Origin: Histomonas meleagridis
Lineage: Eukaryota > Parabasalia > Tritrichomonadida > Dientamoebidae
Reading direction: 5' to 3'
DNA: 64,000 nucleotides
Assembly (NCBI GenBank): GCA_020186115.1
Contig: WSYJ01000036.1
Location: 372,001 to 436,000 of the forward strand
Shown: one piece after another, positions 10,776 to 21,039 of the stretch
How the letters are laid out: every line of letters begins with the position of its first letter
How positions within the stretch are numbered: the first letter of the stretch is position 1
The notes under the pieces: generated by a model
What the model was told of the DNA's origin: nothing
What the model saw: only the letters and a program-made list of their open reading frames with translations
Databases searched by the model: none
Made by a program: the position numbers and the translations under genes

Positions 10776-13700
10776 ATGAAAAATGAGCAGAAGGAAAACA
10801 CGGAACGATCCATAAATATAAAGAATCAACATAAACTTCTTCAATTAGAACAAATTATATTTGATATAGATGAAGGAAATGTTGAAACATCTGTTCAATT
10901 AACCAATGAATTATTCAATTATGATTTTCCTGAATCTTTTAATCTTGTAATATGTCGTTTAATATATTATGCATATATATCAAAAAAGAAAAATCAATAT
11001 TTATATTTTGATTTTTTGAAAAAAATTGAATTAAATAAAGAAGCAGTTACAAATTCTCGCAAACCTATTGACACCTTTCATCGGTTTCTAATTGATATTA
11101 ACTCAGAAGAAGCGAATTATTTAATAGAAAGAATGATAGACCAAAATATAATTGGAACCAATTTAGTAAAAGAAAAGGAAACATTTTATTTTGCACACAG
11201 GATATCTCCAAATATTTTAAATCATTTGATGGAATGTTACATAGATCCGTTCAAACAAGAATTCGTATCAAATTATAAAGCTCTCTCTGAAAATAATTGG
11301 GAACTTCATAAACAATTCATTAAAGAAGGAGTTAATCCAAATGCAATTGCAAAAATAATTCGAAATGATGAAATCGAAAAACTTCAAGAAACAACATCAC
11401 AAACAAATTTTAATTTTAATCAAATAATTGAACCATCACTTTACGAAAGATATTCATTTATTAACAAACCAAATGTTACATTAATTGATTATGCAGCATT
11501 TTTTGGAGCAATTAAATGTTTTAAATATTTAATGTTAAATGGTTCTGTTATTCATAATGCAGTAAAATATGCAATTGCAGGTGGAAACATTGAAATATTT
11601 CATTTATGTGAGCAAAATAATTCATCATTTGAAGACGCATATAAAACAGCAATTAAATTTCATCGAAATGATATTTTTAAATATATTTATGAAAATAAAA
11701 TTATCAAGATTAATAATATTGAAGAATTAGGAAAATTGTGTATCAAATATTCTAATTATGAAATTCTTTCGATCTTAGAAGAAGAAGGAATGAAAAGTAA
11801 TGAATCAATTATTTGCGAATCCTCAAGAGTAGGGAATTTATTCCTTGTAAAACATTTTCTTGAAGGAAATAATGTTTCTAAGGATATATTAATTGAATCT
11901 ATTAATTCAGGTAATGTTGAACTTGTTTATTTTTTTCTTAAATTCAATTCTATTAATATTAATACTAAAAATATATCTTTAAAATGTTTCTTGTTAATTT
12001 CAATAATTTGTAGTTTGTTATCTTTTTTTGGAATTTATTTGTTTTTTCTCGAACACCATTAATAATTGCTTGTGCAATTAATTATCATGAAATAGTCAAA
12101 TTACTTCTTGATCAAGAAAATATTGATATTAATGCAAAAGATGTTTTTTGATTTTTTTCTACTGTTTGTTTATAATATTTTTAGTTCAATTTTAAATTTT
12201 GGAATTCATTATTTTTATTTTTTACAGCACTTATGTATTCATGTTCAAGAGGAAGAGTAAAAACAGTTAAATTGCTTCTTGAACAAGATGAAATCGAAAT
12301 AAATTCTCAAAGTATTTATTCAAGAAATTTAATATTTATTTCATTAATTTCATATATGAATTTAAAATTTGGAATTTCTTTAAAGTATTGCACACAGCAT
12401 TAATGTATTCATGTAAGAATGGTTACTTTGAAATTGTTAAATTATTACTTGAACATGAAGATATTGATATTAATATTAAAACTGTTTTTTATATTTTGCA
12501 TCATATATATAAATAATGATTTGATGTTTCATTTTTATATTTGGATTTTTCTTGAAATAATTATAACTGCTTTAATATATGCATGTTTAAATGGTAATCT
12601 GGAAATTGTAAAATTATTATTAAATAGAAAAGATATCGAAATAGATGCAAAAGATGTTTTTTGGTTAAATAAAATGTTTATTTAAAATATTTTCTGTTCC
12701 ATTTATATTATCAGTATTTATTTAATAAATTTAGAACACCACTTATGTATATATGTTTAAATAATAAAATTGAAGTTTTAAAACTATTTATTGGAAAAGA
12801 TATTGATATAAATGCAAAAGATATTTATTTTTGTCTTACAGAAATAATTTTTAGTATTTTCAATTTCATTTCATTATTAGGTGTTTTTTCATATAAAATT
12901 GGACCGCATTACATTATTCATGTAAAAATGGGAACTCCGATATAGTCAAAATACTACTTCGAAAAAAGGGAATTAATTTCAATGCAACAGATGTTTCTGA
13001 AATTGATTCAAATTTTATTTAATTTTTTTCATGTTTAATTGCATTATTTGGAGTTGAAATTCATTATTATGTACATCATTAATGTTCGCATGTGAAAATA
13101 ATTTTGTTGAAATTGTTAAATTATTAATCATAAGAAAAGGAATTGACATTAATATTAAAAATATTTATATTTTACTTAAAATGAGTTTTACTTTCTTTTA
13201 ATATTAACTTTTTATTTTTGGAGTTCTTTTAAATATTTTTATACAGCACTTATGTATTCATGTAGAAATGGATATAATGAAATTGTTGAATTGTTACTTG
13301 AACAGAAAATAATTGATGTCAATGCAATAAATATTTTATTATATGATTTGATAATTATTTTAATATATTAATGTTTTACATATACATTTAAAATTAATTT
13401 TTATAATTTGAAACAGCATTTATGATTGCATGCGAGAACAATCAAATTGATATTATTAAATTACTTCTAAAAAGAAAAGGAATCGATTTAAATATGAAAG
13501 ATGTTGACTTATTATATTAAATATTTAATATAAAATTTTAGTATTTCAAAATATTATATGGAAATTACTAAAATTATATAATACAGCACTTATGATAGCA
13601 TGTCAAAAAGATAATAATGAAATTGTTGAATTACTTCTTAGTCGAAAAGGAATCGATTTAAATTCAAAAAATCTTTATTTTCTTTAATTAATGTTTAATT

Positions 13701-14236
13701 AATCATTATAATGTTTATTCATATAATATGGTGTTTATAAAAATCTTTTTATACACCACTCATGTATGCATGTCGAAATGGTCAAATTAAAATTGTTGAA
13801 TTACTTCTTGAGAGAAAAGGCATTGGTATAAATGCAAAAGATGTTTATGGCTTATATTTAATGTTAATATATTATTTTCCAAGTAAAAACATATAATTTC
13901 GAGTTTTTAAATAACATTTCAAACTGCACTAATTCAAGCATGTAAATTTAATAAGATAGAGATTGTAAAAATCCTTCTATCTAAAAAAGGGATTAATATT
14001 AATGAAAAAGATGTTTATATTTTTAAATCAAAGTTTATTTTAAAATTCCACAAATTCAAATCTATATTTCGAATTTATTCAAACCATTTCGTTCAGCATT
14101 AATATATGCATGTGAGAGAGAATACAAAGAAATTGTTGAAATACTTCTTGATCAGAATGATATTGATGTTGACGGGTGTTCATCAATTACTAAAAACATT
14201 GAGATTATCGAGTTAATGAGAATGAAGGGTTACTAA
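10776..14236 (+). CDS. DUF3447/ankyrin-repeat protein with 13 interrupting 80-nt spacers
   Basis: The 5' part (ATG 10776 to about 11972) is one open frame of about 400 codons: a helical N-terminus, then the DUF3447 core (HKQFIKEGVNPNAIAKIIRN; TLIDYAAFFGAIKCFKYLML; AIAGGNIEIFHLCEQN) typical of trichomonad ankyrin proteins. From 12053 to 14236 come 13 ankyrin repeats, each about 30 codons from T-A/P-L-M to I-N-A-K-D, all free of stops. Each is separated from the next by a non-coding spacer of 80 nt (81 and 82 once each). The last repeat (14093) runs without spacer into a natural end, IEIIELMRMKGY-stop. Removing the spacers gives one continuous protein of about 800 residues. Without removal translation stops at 12062. 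Ankyrin proteins act as protein-binding scaffolds; partner unknown. Confidence 0.7.
11973..14092 (+). repeat. Array of 80-nt intervening sequences between ankyrin repeats
   Basis: Thirteen spacers: 11973-12052, 12143-12223, 12314-12393, 12484-12565, 12656-12735, 12823-12902, 12993-13072, 13163-13242, 13333-13412, 13503-13582, 13673-13752, 13843-13922, 14013-14092. Lengths are 80, 81, 80, 82, then nine of 80. Sequence is T-rich and diverged, with stops. Most have TTTGGAATT or a close variant starting 26 nt before the next repeat. Left edges follow AAAGAT and usually read RTTTAT; there is no constant GT at the left or AG at the right. Confidence 0.85.
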
Positions 14237-14475
14237 GTTGATTACAGAAAAATTTGTTATTTATATCATATTTCCGACAATATATGAATAAAAGTTTTGT
14301 TACGAAAGGAAAATAATCTTTTCATTTTGAGCTCAAAGTAAATAAAACAAATACATTTAAGAAAAATGTAAATAGAATAAATCACAATTATGTTTTTATG
14401 AAATTAAATATTGCACATAGATTAAAATCTTATGATAAAACAATTTTAAAGTTCAATGAAAAAGAAAATCGATTT

Positions 14476-14485
14476 GGCACTTTTT
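14476..14485. promoter_or_regulatory. Candidate promoter motif GGCACTTTTT
   Basis: Inverse of AAAAAGTGCC, 32 bp before the ATG at 14518. Member of the recurrent upstream motif set. Confidence 0.45.
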
Positions 14486-14517
14486 CCTTATGAGAAAAAA
14501 GATTCTAAAAATCTTCC

Positions 14518-15102
14518 ATGGAAGAACCAGACTTTATTTATAAAATTACTTTAGCAGGCGACAATACTGTTGGTAAGGCTAGCTTTATTTTGCGCCTTCA
14601 GAAAGACATATATGATGCAAATTCCTCTCACTATGCTACGGAATTTACAATAAAAAATTTTGAAATTGAAGACAAATATGTTAAAATACAAGTGTGGAAC
14701 ATGCGTGATACAAAATGGAATTTAAATATGTCTTTCCATGGATCAAAAGGAGTAATTCTTCTCTACGATATTACGCAAAGAAACACGTTTAAAAATGTAT
14801 CAGAATGGCTAAACCGTATTCATAATACTGCAGGAGGGGAAGTTGTTATTATGCTAATTGGATCAAAATGCGATCTTAATGACAAGCGGAAAGTTTCAAT
14901 AGATGAAGGGTTTGAACTGAGTGTAGCTAATAATTTTATTTTCTTTGAAACATCATCACTTGAAAACATTAATGTTCATGAAGCATTTGCAACATTCGTC
15001 AAAAAAGTCCATCAAATCCACAAAAATGACAAAAAACAACAGCCAATAGTGGAGCAAGCTTCAGCTCCAAAGTATAATCATCATCAATGTAATTTTTCGT
15101 GA
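14518..15102 (+). CDS. Divergent Rab/Ras-like small GTPase with CaaX-type tail
   Basis: 194 residues with the small-GTPase layout. The P-loop is GDNTVGKAS (residues 14-22), then hydrophobic strands VKIQVW and GVILLYDITQRNTF, the G4 motif is GSKCDL (115-120, Ser replacing Asn), and the G5-like motif is FETSSL. Switch II reads WNMRDTKW instead of WDTAGQE, so the catalytic Gln is absent and slow or no GTP hydrolysis is expected (inference). The last four residues, CNFS, fit a CaaX prenylation box rather than a double-Cys Rab tail. Such trichomonad-specific Rab-like proteins are common, and the exact pathway cannot be named. Confidence 0.85.
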   Translation: MEEPDFIYKITLAGDNTVGKASFILRLQKDIYDANSSHYATEFTIKNFEIEDKYVKIQVWNMRDTKWNLNMSFHGSKGVILLYDITQRNTFKNVSEWLNRIHNTAGGEVVIMLIGSKCDLNDKRKVSIDEGFELSVANNFIFFETSSLENINVHEAFATFVKKVHQIHKNDKKQQPIVEQASAPKYNHHQCNFS

Positions 15103-15568
15103 TTAATTTTGTTATCAATATCAATTAGGATCTTATTAATAAACTTATTACAAGATATCATATATTTTTAAGTCAAGTTTGTTTTCATATTAACATTAGA
15201 AAATGAAATAACATTGTTTTAAAAAAAATGATTATCTAAATTATACTGATTTTCATAAATGAACATACCTTTAAATCATTCATAAATGCTAAACCACAAA
15301 ATTTATTAATTAGATATGAAAGTGATTGAATATGGCTTTATTGTATTATTTTAAACCAAATGTCATGGAACATTTAATTCATGGGAAACCAAATATTCCA
15401 TACGAAATATTAAGAATTATTTTCAAACTTTTTTAAATACAGATGTAGCAAATCAATCAGTATGTCTAAAAATATTCAATTTTAATCAACAATAAAAATT
15501 TCTCTCGAATTCGATTCTTAACATTTATTGAAAAGAATAATGTAAAAAAGAAATGAGAACTTTTTTCT
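15103..15568. other. Intergenic region between convergent GTPase genes
   Basis: 466 bp, AT-rich, no gene seen. It holds the 3' flanks of both genes. Confidence 0.5.
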
Positions 15569-16204
15569 TTACAACATATTACACATGTCATAAATTGTTT
15601 GTTTTGTTTGGTTTTCTTCATTTTTTTGAACATTTGGCACAAAATATAAGTCATTAAGTTCGATAATGCTTTGAAACAATTCCTTAATGTTTTCTCCCGT
15701 TTTAGCTGATGTTTCGACGTAAAATTTTGTGCCTATTTTTGACATTAATTTTTCTATTTCTTTTGTTTCTATTCTTTTTGGTTTCGGAATATCTTCTTCT
15801 GGAATATCTTTTTTATTACCAACAAGAACAAGTACGACTGATTCTGGTACATTCGATTCCTTAATCAAAGAATAAAATTCAAATAAATCGTCAAATGTAG
15901 TTTTATTTGACTTATCAAAAACAAGAAAAATAACTCCAACATGTTTTAATCCGAAACGTAAATAACTGTACGCGTGTTTAATTTGAAATGAAGACCCAGC
16001 TCTAGGAATCAATATTTCTAAAAAAATCTTTTTATTTTCAGTATCAAATTGCGTTGAATAATCTCTTGAACATAAATATCTTTCCTCACTATATTGATTA
16101 TAAACTAACCTTCGAGCAATACTTTGCCTTCCAACACTTCCAGCTCCAAGAATTACTAATCTTAAAGTTGGATTGTTCACAAGAACAAATTGAGAAACTT
16201 CCAA
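15569..16204 (-). CDS. Ras-like protein with altered P-loop and no visible ATG
   Basis: About 211 residues. Strand 1 and G1 read LVILGAGSVGRQS: the invariant P-loop Lys is Arg and the following Ser/Thr is Gln. G4 NKKD and G5 ETSAKTG are canonical. Switch II is replaced by LIPRAGSSF. The tail ends CNML, a good CaaX box. The frame begins with TTG at 16204 and no in-frame ATG exists before the P-loop or in the promoter region upstream, so the true start is uncertain: a non-ATG start, an unseen 5' exon, or a base error (TTGGAAG for ATGGAAG). Nucleotide binding may be impaired, giving a pseudo-GTPase (inference). The stop reads TAAA. Confidence 0.75.
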   Translation of the reverse strand: MEVSQFVLVNNPTLRLVILGAGSVGRQSIARRLVYNQYSEERYLCSRDYSTQFDTENKKIFLEILIPRAGSSFQIKHAYSYLRFGLKHVGVIFLVFDKSNKTTFDDLFEFYSLIKESNVPESVVLVLVGNKKDIPEEDIPKPKRIETKEIEKLMSKIGTKFYVETSAKTGENIKELFQSIIELNDLYFVPNVQKNEENQTKQTIYDMCNML

Positions 16205-16212
16205 AAAGTGAC
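16203..16212. promoter_or_regulatory. Candidate bidirectional promoter motif AAAAAGTGAC
   Basis: Lies in the about 40 bp between the divergent Ras-like gene and the coiled-coil gene at 16244, followed by GGTATTTTTGG. Same motif family as at 21460, 22498 and 25702. Confidence 0.45.
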
Positions 16213-16243
16213 GGTATTTTTGGGGTGGTACAATTATTTTAGG

Positions 16244-16759
16244 ATGAGCGAAGAAGGCTCTCGCCCAAAATATTATTCAAGTGAATCACTCACAAGGCTG
16301 GGAAGAATGGTTGGTAAAAAGAATAGTGGGTCAAATCGAAAAAGCAGTTTGAATAGATCAAAACAAAGCGAATCATTAATTTCAGAAGAAGATCCAGATA
16401 TTGAAGAATTGGATGAAAGGATTTCGAATCTATTGTTAAAGACAACCGAAATTGCTGACAAATTAGATCACATAAAATCAGTGAACAAAAATTCATATGA
16501 GAAAAAGCATTCTCAAAACAGAAATAAGGAAGAAAACACAATAATACCCAAAATTGAAAAAGAAATGGTTACTCAAAAAGATAATACACAGATTTTCCAA
16601 AAGAAAAAATATGAAAATCAAGACGAAGTCAACTTATCAAGTATAATGCAAGCGATTCAATCAATTTCTAAAGAAGTACATGAAATAAAAGAAGAACAGG
16701 CGATTATGAAAAGGCAAATTAACACTATATTATCAATATTGCAAATCAGCAAAGATTAA
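16244..16759 (+). CDS. Hypothetical protein with C-terminal coiled coil
   Basis: 171 residues from ATG at 16244; an upstream in-frame extension crosses the promoter and is rejected. The N-terminal third is Ser/Arg/Lys-rich and probably disordered (RKSSLNRSKQSES). An acidic helix DPDIEELDERISNLLL follows, then a polar linker, and a terminal heptad segment (IMQAIQSISKEVHEIKEEQA onward to ILSILQIS) that should form a coiled coil. No family recognised. Divergent from the Ras-like gene. Confidence 0.6.
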   Translation: MSEEGSRPKYYSSESLTRLGRMVGKKNSGSNRKSSLNRSKQSESLISEEDPDIEELDERISNLLLKTTEIADKLDHIKSVNKNSYEKKHSQNRNKEENTIIPKIEKEMVTQKDNTQIFQKKKYENQDEVNLSSIMQAIQSISKEVHEIKEEQAIMKRQINTILSILQISKD

Positions 16760-17374
16760 TTTGAAGTCATTTATGTAAATAAAATATATATTATGTTTGT
16801 TTCATCAATTTTAACCTTTAGGTTAACTTCAAAGTTATTTTTGGTTTCTCACAACAACGCATTGAAATTTCAACATATAAAACGTATACCACTCAAAAAT
16901 GAATAATGCATAGAATTTTTTGAATGATTTCCCCAAAAACCTCAAAAATTGTGTACTTACACAGCCATCAACCTCACGCAATCCAACAATTAAATACTAT
17001 CCACTTCTCACAACTAAAGTTATACTCTACTCATATCCACTCTTATAATGCGTACGATTTTACAATTGCATGTCGTTACGAATATGTAATAATCATCATT
17101 AGCGATATCCTTTCTTAATTTTTTTCTCTATTTCATACCTTCATTATAACAATATCAATTATTGTATTATTTTTACCTTCACCAGTAATTTGCAAAGTAC
17201 TAATTGCAACAGAAATCAAAGAAAATTTTTTATAAAACATTAAACCCAAAAATGTAACAATATTTTAAATTATTTCACATTGATTTCTTCTACATATTTT
17301 CCATTTTATTCAACACCATCCACAAAAACGCAAATCATCAATTCAACAAAAATAAAATTCAATTGACAATGAAT
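16760..17374. other. Intergenic region
   Basis: 615 bp with no supportable gene. The 64-codon frame at 16924-17118 has His/Tyr/Ile-rich composition unlike the neighbours and no motif. Confidence 0.5.
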
Positions 17375-18979
17375 TTATTCGCTTTTTTTGTTATTCTGTT
17401 CTTTTTCTTTCTCTTTTTCCTTGTCTTTCTGTAGCACCAAACTATTTAACCAGTTATTCAGCAGCAGTGATGGCTCCAATTGGTACGCGATAAGGTCATC
17501 TATTTTGCCCATTGCTCTTTTGCGAATGTTATCCACTGCTCTCATGACATCCATGAACGATGGCCTTTCTATTATATCATAACTATCCTTATAATTTGTT
17601 AAAATCTCGAAGAATCCTGCGATAGTTTTCTTATACTTCTCAGCTATTTTATCCACATTTTCATTATTCGAACTTTCGAAAGAAAAAACCATAGTTAATA
17701 ACTTCGGCAACAAAGTCGAGTTTTGTATATTAATAACAATTTCAGGAGGATCCGAATCTTGTGGCTGACATATCATTGGGAATAACACACGAAAGAAGAA
17801 TATCATAAACACACCTCTTTGTGCGTATTTCTCTTCTTTATACTTTGCCAAACATTCGTCATATATAGTACGACATATGAAACGTGTTGTTAATGATACA
17901 TTTGTTAATAACTTACTAATGGTATCAATAAACATACTCGTAGTATAATCGATGATATTTAAGTCAAAGTCTTCTTTGGAGTCTAAGTTATACGTAGGAA
18001 TAGCACATAACTTGGTCTTAAGAGGAATAATTATCGATTGGAAAAATGGCTCAAGTTCATTCTTAATGATTCCAATGATAATTTTGGTCTCGATTAAGTT
18101 GGATCGCATGATGTTAGCTTCATCAATAGTCTTGAAAACATCTTTACAAACACAATACTTAACAAGGCGATGATGAATGCCATAAAATTTGAATATGGTA
18201 ATAAGGTCATTATCGATCTCCATGACTTGGCGCGCAAATAGTGCCGATAAAACTGACATATCAGGAGATATGATGTACTCGCAAAAAGCAGAATAGGCTG
18301 CAACTGGTAAAGTGGTGATTTGGTCAACTGATTTGACTGATGTGAAAAATGATTTGGATGGACTGAACTTGTTGTTCTCAAAATCGTTGATCATTTGCTT
18401 CCAATCTTCATCAGGATATTCAAGTTGGGAATATGGATATGTCTTCTTGGGTGAATAAATGGATTTGGGTGAATAGAAATCAACATTACCATCATTTTTA
18501 AGGACTGCTATCTCGTCATGGCCACTACGTGAGACACTGTAGACAAGAAAGACATTGGGACGTTGAAATTGTGGTATTAAATAGAGTGAAAAAAAATCAA
18601 GATATTTCTGATAGGAATCACGTCCTTTGGTTTTGGTTAAAATGCTCTGGACAATGGACATCATACGGGTTTGAAGTGGTGAAAAGAAACGTTCAGTATT
18701 TGAAATAATATAAGTAGCAGTATTAATACAACTAGCATAAAACTCAGTAGGAAGAGTAAAACGTAAGGCTTCAATTAATTCGGATGGAGGAGATTGAATC
18801 ATTTTTCTAAAGTCTTTATGAAATTGATGAAAAAGTTTAGAATCAGCATTCTCGTTAGAGCCATACACAAGCTCAACAAATTCACCGAGTTTAGTAGTTT
18901 CTTTTTGTTGCAGCGAAACTTCCTTATTGAAGATGGTTGACATACTTTTGGATTGATAACCAGATAACAGTTGGTTCAT
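17375..18979 (-). CDS. RasGAP-domain-like protein
   Basis: 534 residues, all-helical. The region around 240-410 matches RasGAP landmarks: LSALFARQVMEID, then NIMRSNLIETKIIIGIIKNE, which corresponds to the finger-loop LFRxNTxATK with Arg292 as candidate arginine finger. FFFRVLFPMICQP (394-406) corresponds to the FLRFxxPAIxxP signature. N-terminal 1-230 is unassigned; the C-terminus is a Lys/Glu run (KDKEKEKEKEQNNKK). RasGAPs switch off Ras by supplying the arginine finger. The two small GTPases next door lack normal switch II residues, so they are not obvious substrates. Similarity is weak but ordered. The stop reads TAAA. Confidence 0.72.
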   Translation of the reverse strand: MNQLLSGYQSKSMSTIFNKEVSLQQKETTKLGEFVELVYGSNENADSKLFHQFHKDFRKMIQSPPSELIEALRFTLPTEFYASCINTATYIISNTERFFSPLQTRMMSIVQSILTKTKGRDSYQKYLDFFSLYLIPQFQRPNVFLVYSVSRSGHDEIAVLKNDGNVDFYSPKSIYSPKKTYPYSQLEYPDEDWKQMINDFENNKFSPSKSFFTSVKSVDQITTLPVAAYSAFCEYIISPDMSVLSALFARQVMEIDNDLITIFKFYGIHHRLVKYCVCKDVFKTIDEANIMRSNLIETKIIIGIIKNELEPFFQSIIIPLKTKLCAIPTYNLDSKEDFDLNIIDYTTSMFIDTISKLLTNVSLTTRFICRTIYDECLAKYKEEKYAQRGVFMIFFFRVLFPMICQPQDSDPPEIVINIQNSTLLPKLLTMVFSFESSNNENVDKIAEKYKKTIAGFFEILTNYKDSYDIIERPSFMDVMRAVDNIRKRAMGKIDDLIAYQLEPSLLLNNWLNSLVLQKDKEKEKEKEQNNKKSE

Positions 18980-19717
18980 AATTGAATTGGATAACCTCCG
19001 TAAAAATATTTTGTCTTGATCATCTTTCCTTACGTCTAACTCGTAAATTTTGTGTTAAGATCTCATGTAATAATTTTCAAAGGCCCGATTAGAATTCCAA
19101 TCAAAATAACTGATGTTTGTTTTTGTACACGAAAATGAAAAAAAATTGGTTTTTTTAGGTAAATTTATCTGTTGGGATTTTTATAAACGTACTAAAAGGG
19201 ATAATTGAGAACTTGACCTCACTTGTAACAAAAAGCTAAGTAAAGCTATGAAATTTTTAATCACTTGGGCGGTTGAAACGTGAAATGATATAACGCTTTC
19301 GGCAGAGCACACATTTATTTTCGATTTATATAATAATAAATATGAAAGATAAGGTTGCGATTCAGTAGTAGCACATTTTTATTGATGTAATTCAATATCA
19401 ATAAAAGTCAGCAATAATATTAGAGAAATTCAACTTTTAATAATAATGTTATCAAGTTTGATAAAAAAATTTATAAGGTATCGATTTGTATTCCATTTGT
19501 TCATGTAAGGTGAAAAATCTTGTAAATTTTATTATTTATTCGTATGATAATTCCATAAACTAAATTTTAGAAAATAATGTCGAATTACTATAAAATTCAT
19601 CAGCAAAATCTTTAAATTATGGACACTTGCACGACATGATAGAACTCATTAGTTTTTATTTTTATTACGCAAAGTTTACGTAATTTGAAAACAACAAAAT
19701 TCAGAAATATAAATCAT
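18980..19717. other. Intergenic region
   Basis: 738 bp between two same-strand genes. No coding region. Contains the upstream region of the RasGAP-like gene. Confidence 0.55.
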
Positions 19718-21037
19718 TTACTGTAAACCCAATTTATCGGATTCTTCATAAGACTTGAAGCCGTTTTTGCTTCCCTTCTTCTTTATGAATATGACCACGA
19801 TAATAATTATTGATACTAATACGACGACGCCCACAGCGATAAGGATATAGCCATACAATGGGAACTGCTTCTTAATTTCGATAGTGAATATGTCGTTTAA
19901 CATTGCGCCCATTGCCCAACCGATTTCGACGCCATTAACTTTCTTTGGCGATGCGAATGTTTGCTGCAGATCAGACAATCCAAATCCTTCAGCAAGAACT
20001 TTATAACAGTATACGATGTCAAAGAAGTACGCACTTAAATAGTTGGGATCAATGTCGGAATGTTCTTTGCTGATTTCCGAAAATGCCGTACCATTAATCT
20101 TTACTAAATATTCGGTGAAATGAGAAAGTTTAAAGTCGTCTGGAAGTTTCATAAAGTCTTGAATGACGTATGTGAATGTTGAAAATGGAATGTAATGTTT
20201 GGTAGCATTCGGTTGTGGAAGGTAAATGGATGCGAATTTGGGGTCTCTTATAAGGACATCGTCAATTTGTTTGGAACATTCATTGACATTACCTGTTCCA
20301 ACATATGTGACACCATCTTTAACTTCTTGATAGTCTTTGAAATAACAAGGAACTTCAACACGTGTACCTTCTTTGCGAGAGGCATTGACTACGGCATCGA
20401 GAGCTTTTTCTTGACCATAACCAAGATATGAATATGAGAAAACATTGTAATATGTTTTGCCAACCTTGACATTGTATCTGTTCTCAGAACTTACTATGCT
20501 TGGGTGTAGCTGATAGGTTAGTTCAAGTGAGGCACCACCCATATCAACGGCACCATATGTATCTTTTTCATTTTGGAATGTCCTGTATAAGTAGTTGGTA
20601 CAAATCCAGCCAAAAATTCCTTCATCTGCATCAGAAAGAACACGAACATCTTCAGAAACAAATTTGAATTCACAATTTGAACGGAGATATTGATATATAT
20701 CGTTCATTACGGTTTTCTGGTCTTCTTGTGAAAGGCCACGAACACCTGCTGTTGCTAAGAGCATCAAACGTGTCTCTGAAATCAAATCTTTTGGAATATA
20801 TTTCAGACAAACTTCAATAACCTTATCACCAATAGCTTTGGTAAGGGATTTGTTTTTGGGAACATCTGAAAGTCTTAAAGAAAATTTTTGGTAAGCAATT
20901 GTCTTTAATTCTGGAATAGCATCATTTTGGGTCTGGTTATAAGAATAAATATTTACACGTGTACCTGTACTCCCTGCATCAATAACAATTCCATATTTAG
21001 TGTTTCCAAAAGCAAAGGCAAATAAAACACAAAGCAT
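19718..21037 (-). CDS. Ecto-apyrase, GDA1/CD39 nucleoside triphosphate diphosphohydrolase
   Basis: 439 residues. A hydrophobic start (MLCVLFAFAFG) acts as signal peptide or anchor. Apyrase conserved regions appear in order: ACR1 DAGSTGTR (20-27), ACR2 LLATAGVRGL (93-102), ACR3 DADEGIFGWICTNYL (136-150, with the catalytic Glu), ACR4 AVDMGGASLELTYQ (163-176). A single C-terminal membrane span (about 393-418, YILIAVGVVVLVSIIIIVV) is followed by a short Lys-rich cytoplasmic tail. The enzyme removes phosphates from extracellular or luminal ATP/ADP; in trichomonads surface apyrases feed purine salvage. The stop reads TAAA. A 12-bp palindrome sits 3 bp upstream of the ATG. Confidence 0.95.
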   Translation of the reverse strand: MLCVLFAFAFGNTKYGIVIDAGSTGTRVNIYSYNQTQNDAIPELKTIAYQKFSLRLSDVPKNKSLTKAIGDKVIEVCLKYIPKDLISETRLMLLATAGVRGLSQEDQKTVMNDIYQYLRSNCEFKFVSEDVRVLSDADEGIFGWICTNYLYRTFQNEKDTYGAVDMGGASLELTYQLHPSIVSSENRYNVKVGKTYYNVFSYSYLGYGQEKALDAVVNASRKEGTRVEVPCYFKDYQEVKDGVTYVGTGNVNECSKQIDDVLIRDPKFASIYLPQPNATKHYIPFSTFTYVIQDFMKLPDDFKLSHFTEYLVKINGTAFSEISKEHSDIDPNYLSAYFFDIVYCYKVLAEGFGLSDLQQTFASPKKVNGVEIGWAMGAMLNDIFTIEIKKQFPLYGYILIAVGVVVLVSIIIIVVIFIKKKGSKNGFKSYEESDKLGLQ

Positions 21038-21039
21038 CT

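Noticed and set aside
12143-14092. Ankyrin spacers as ordinary GT-AG introns
   Set aside because: No consistent GT at the left edge or AG at the right edge; AG is absent near several acceptors (for example before 12053, 12566, 13073, 13753). Kept open only as non-consensus introns.
12143-14092. Whole ankyrin array as simple pseudogene
   Set aside because: Thirteen units without a stop, synonymous variation in conserved codons, constant spacer length and preserved C-terminus argue against neutral decay, though not conclusively.
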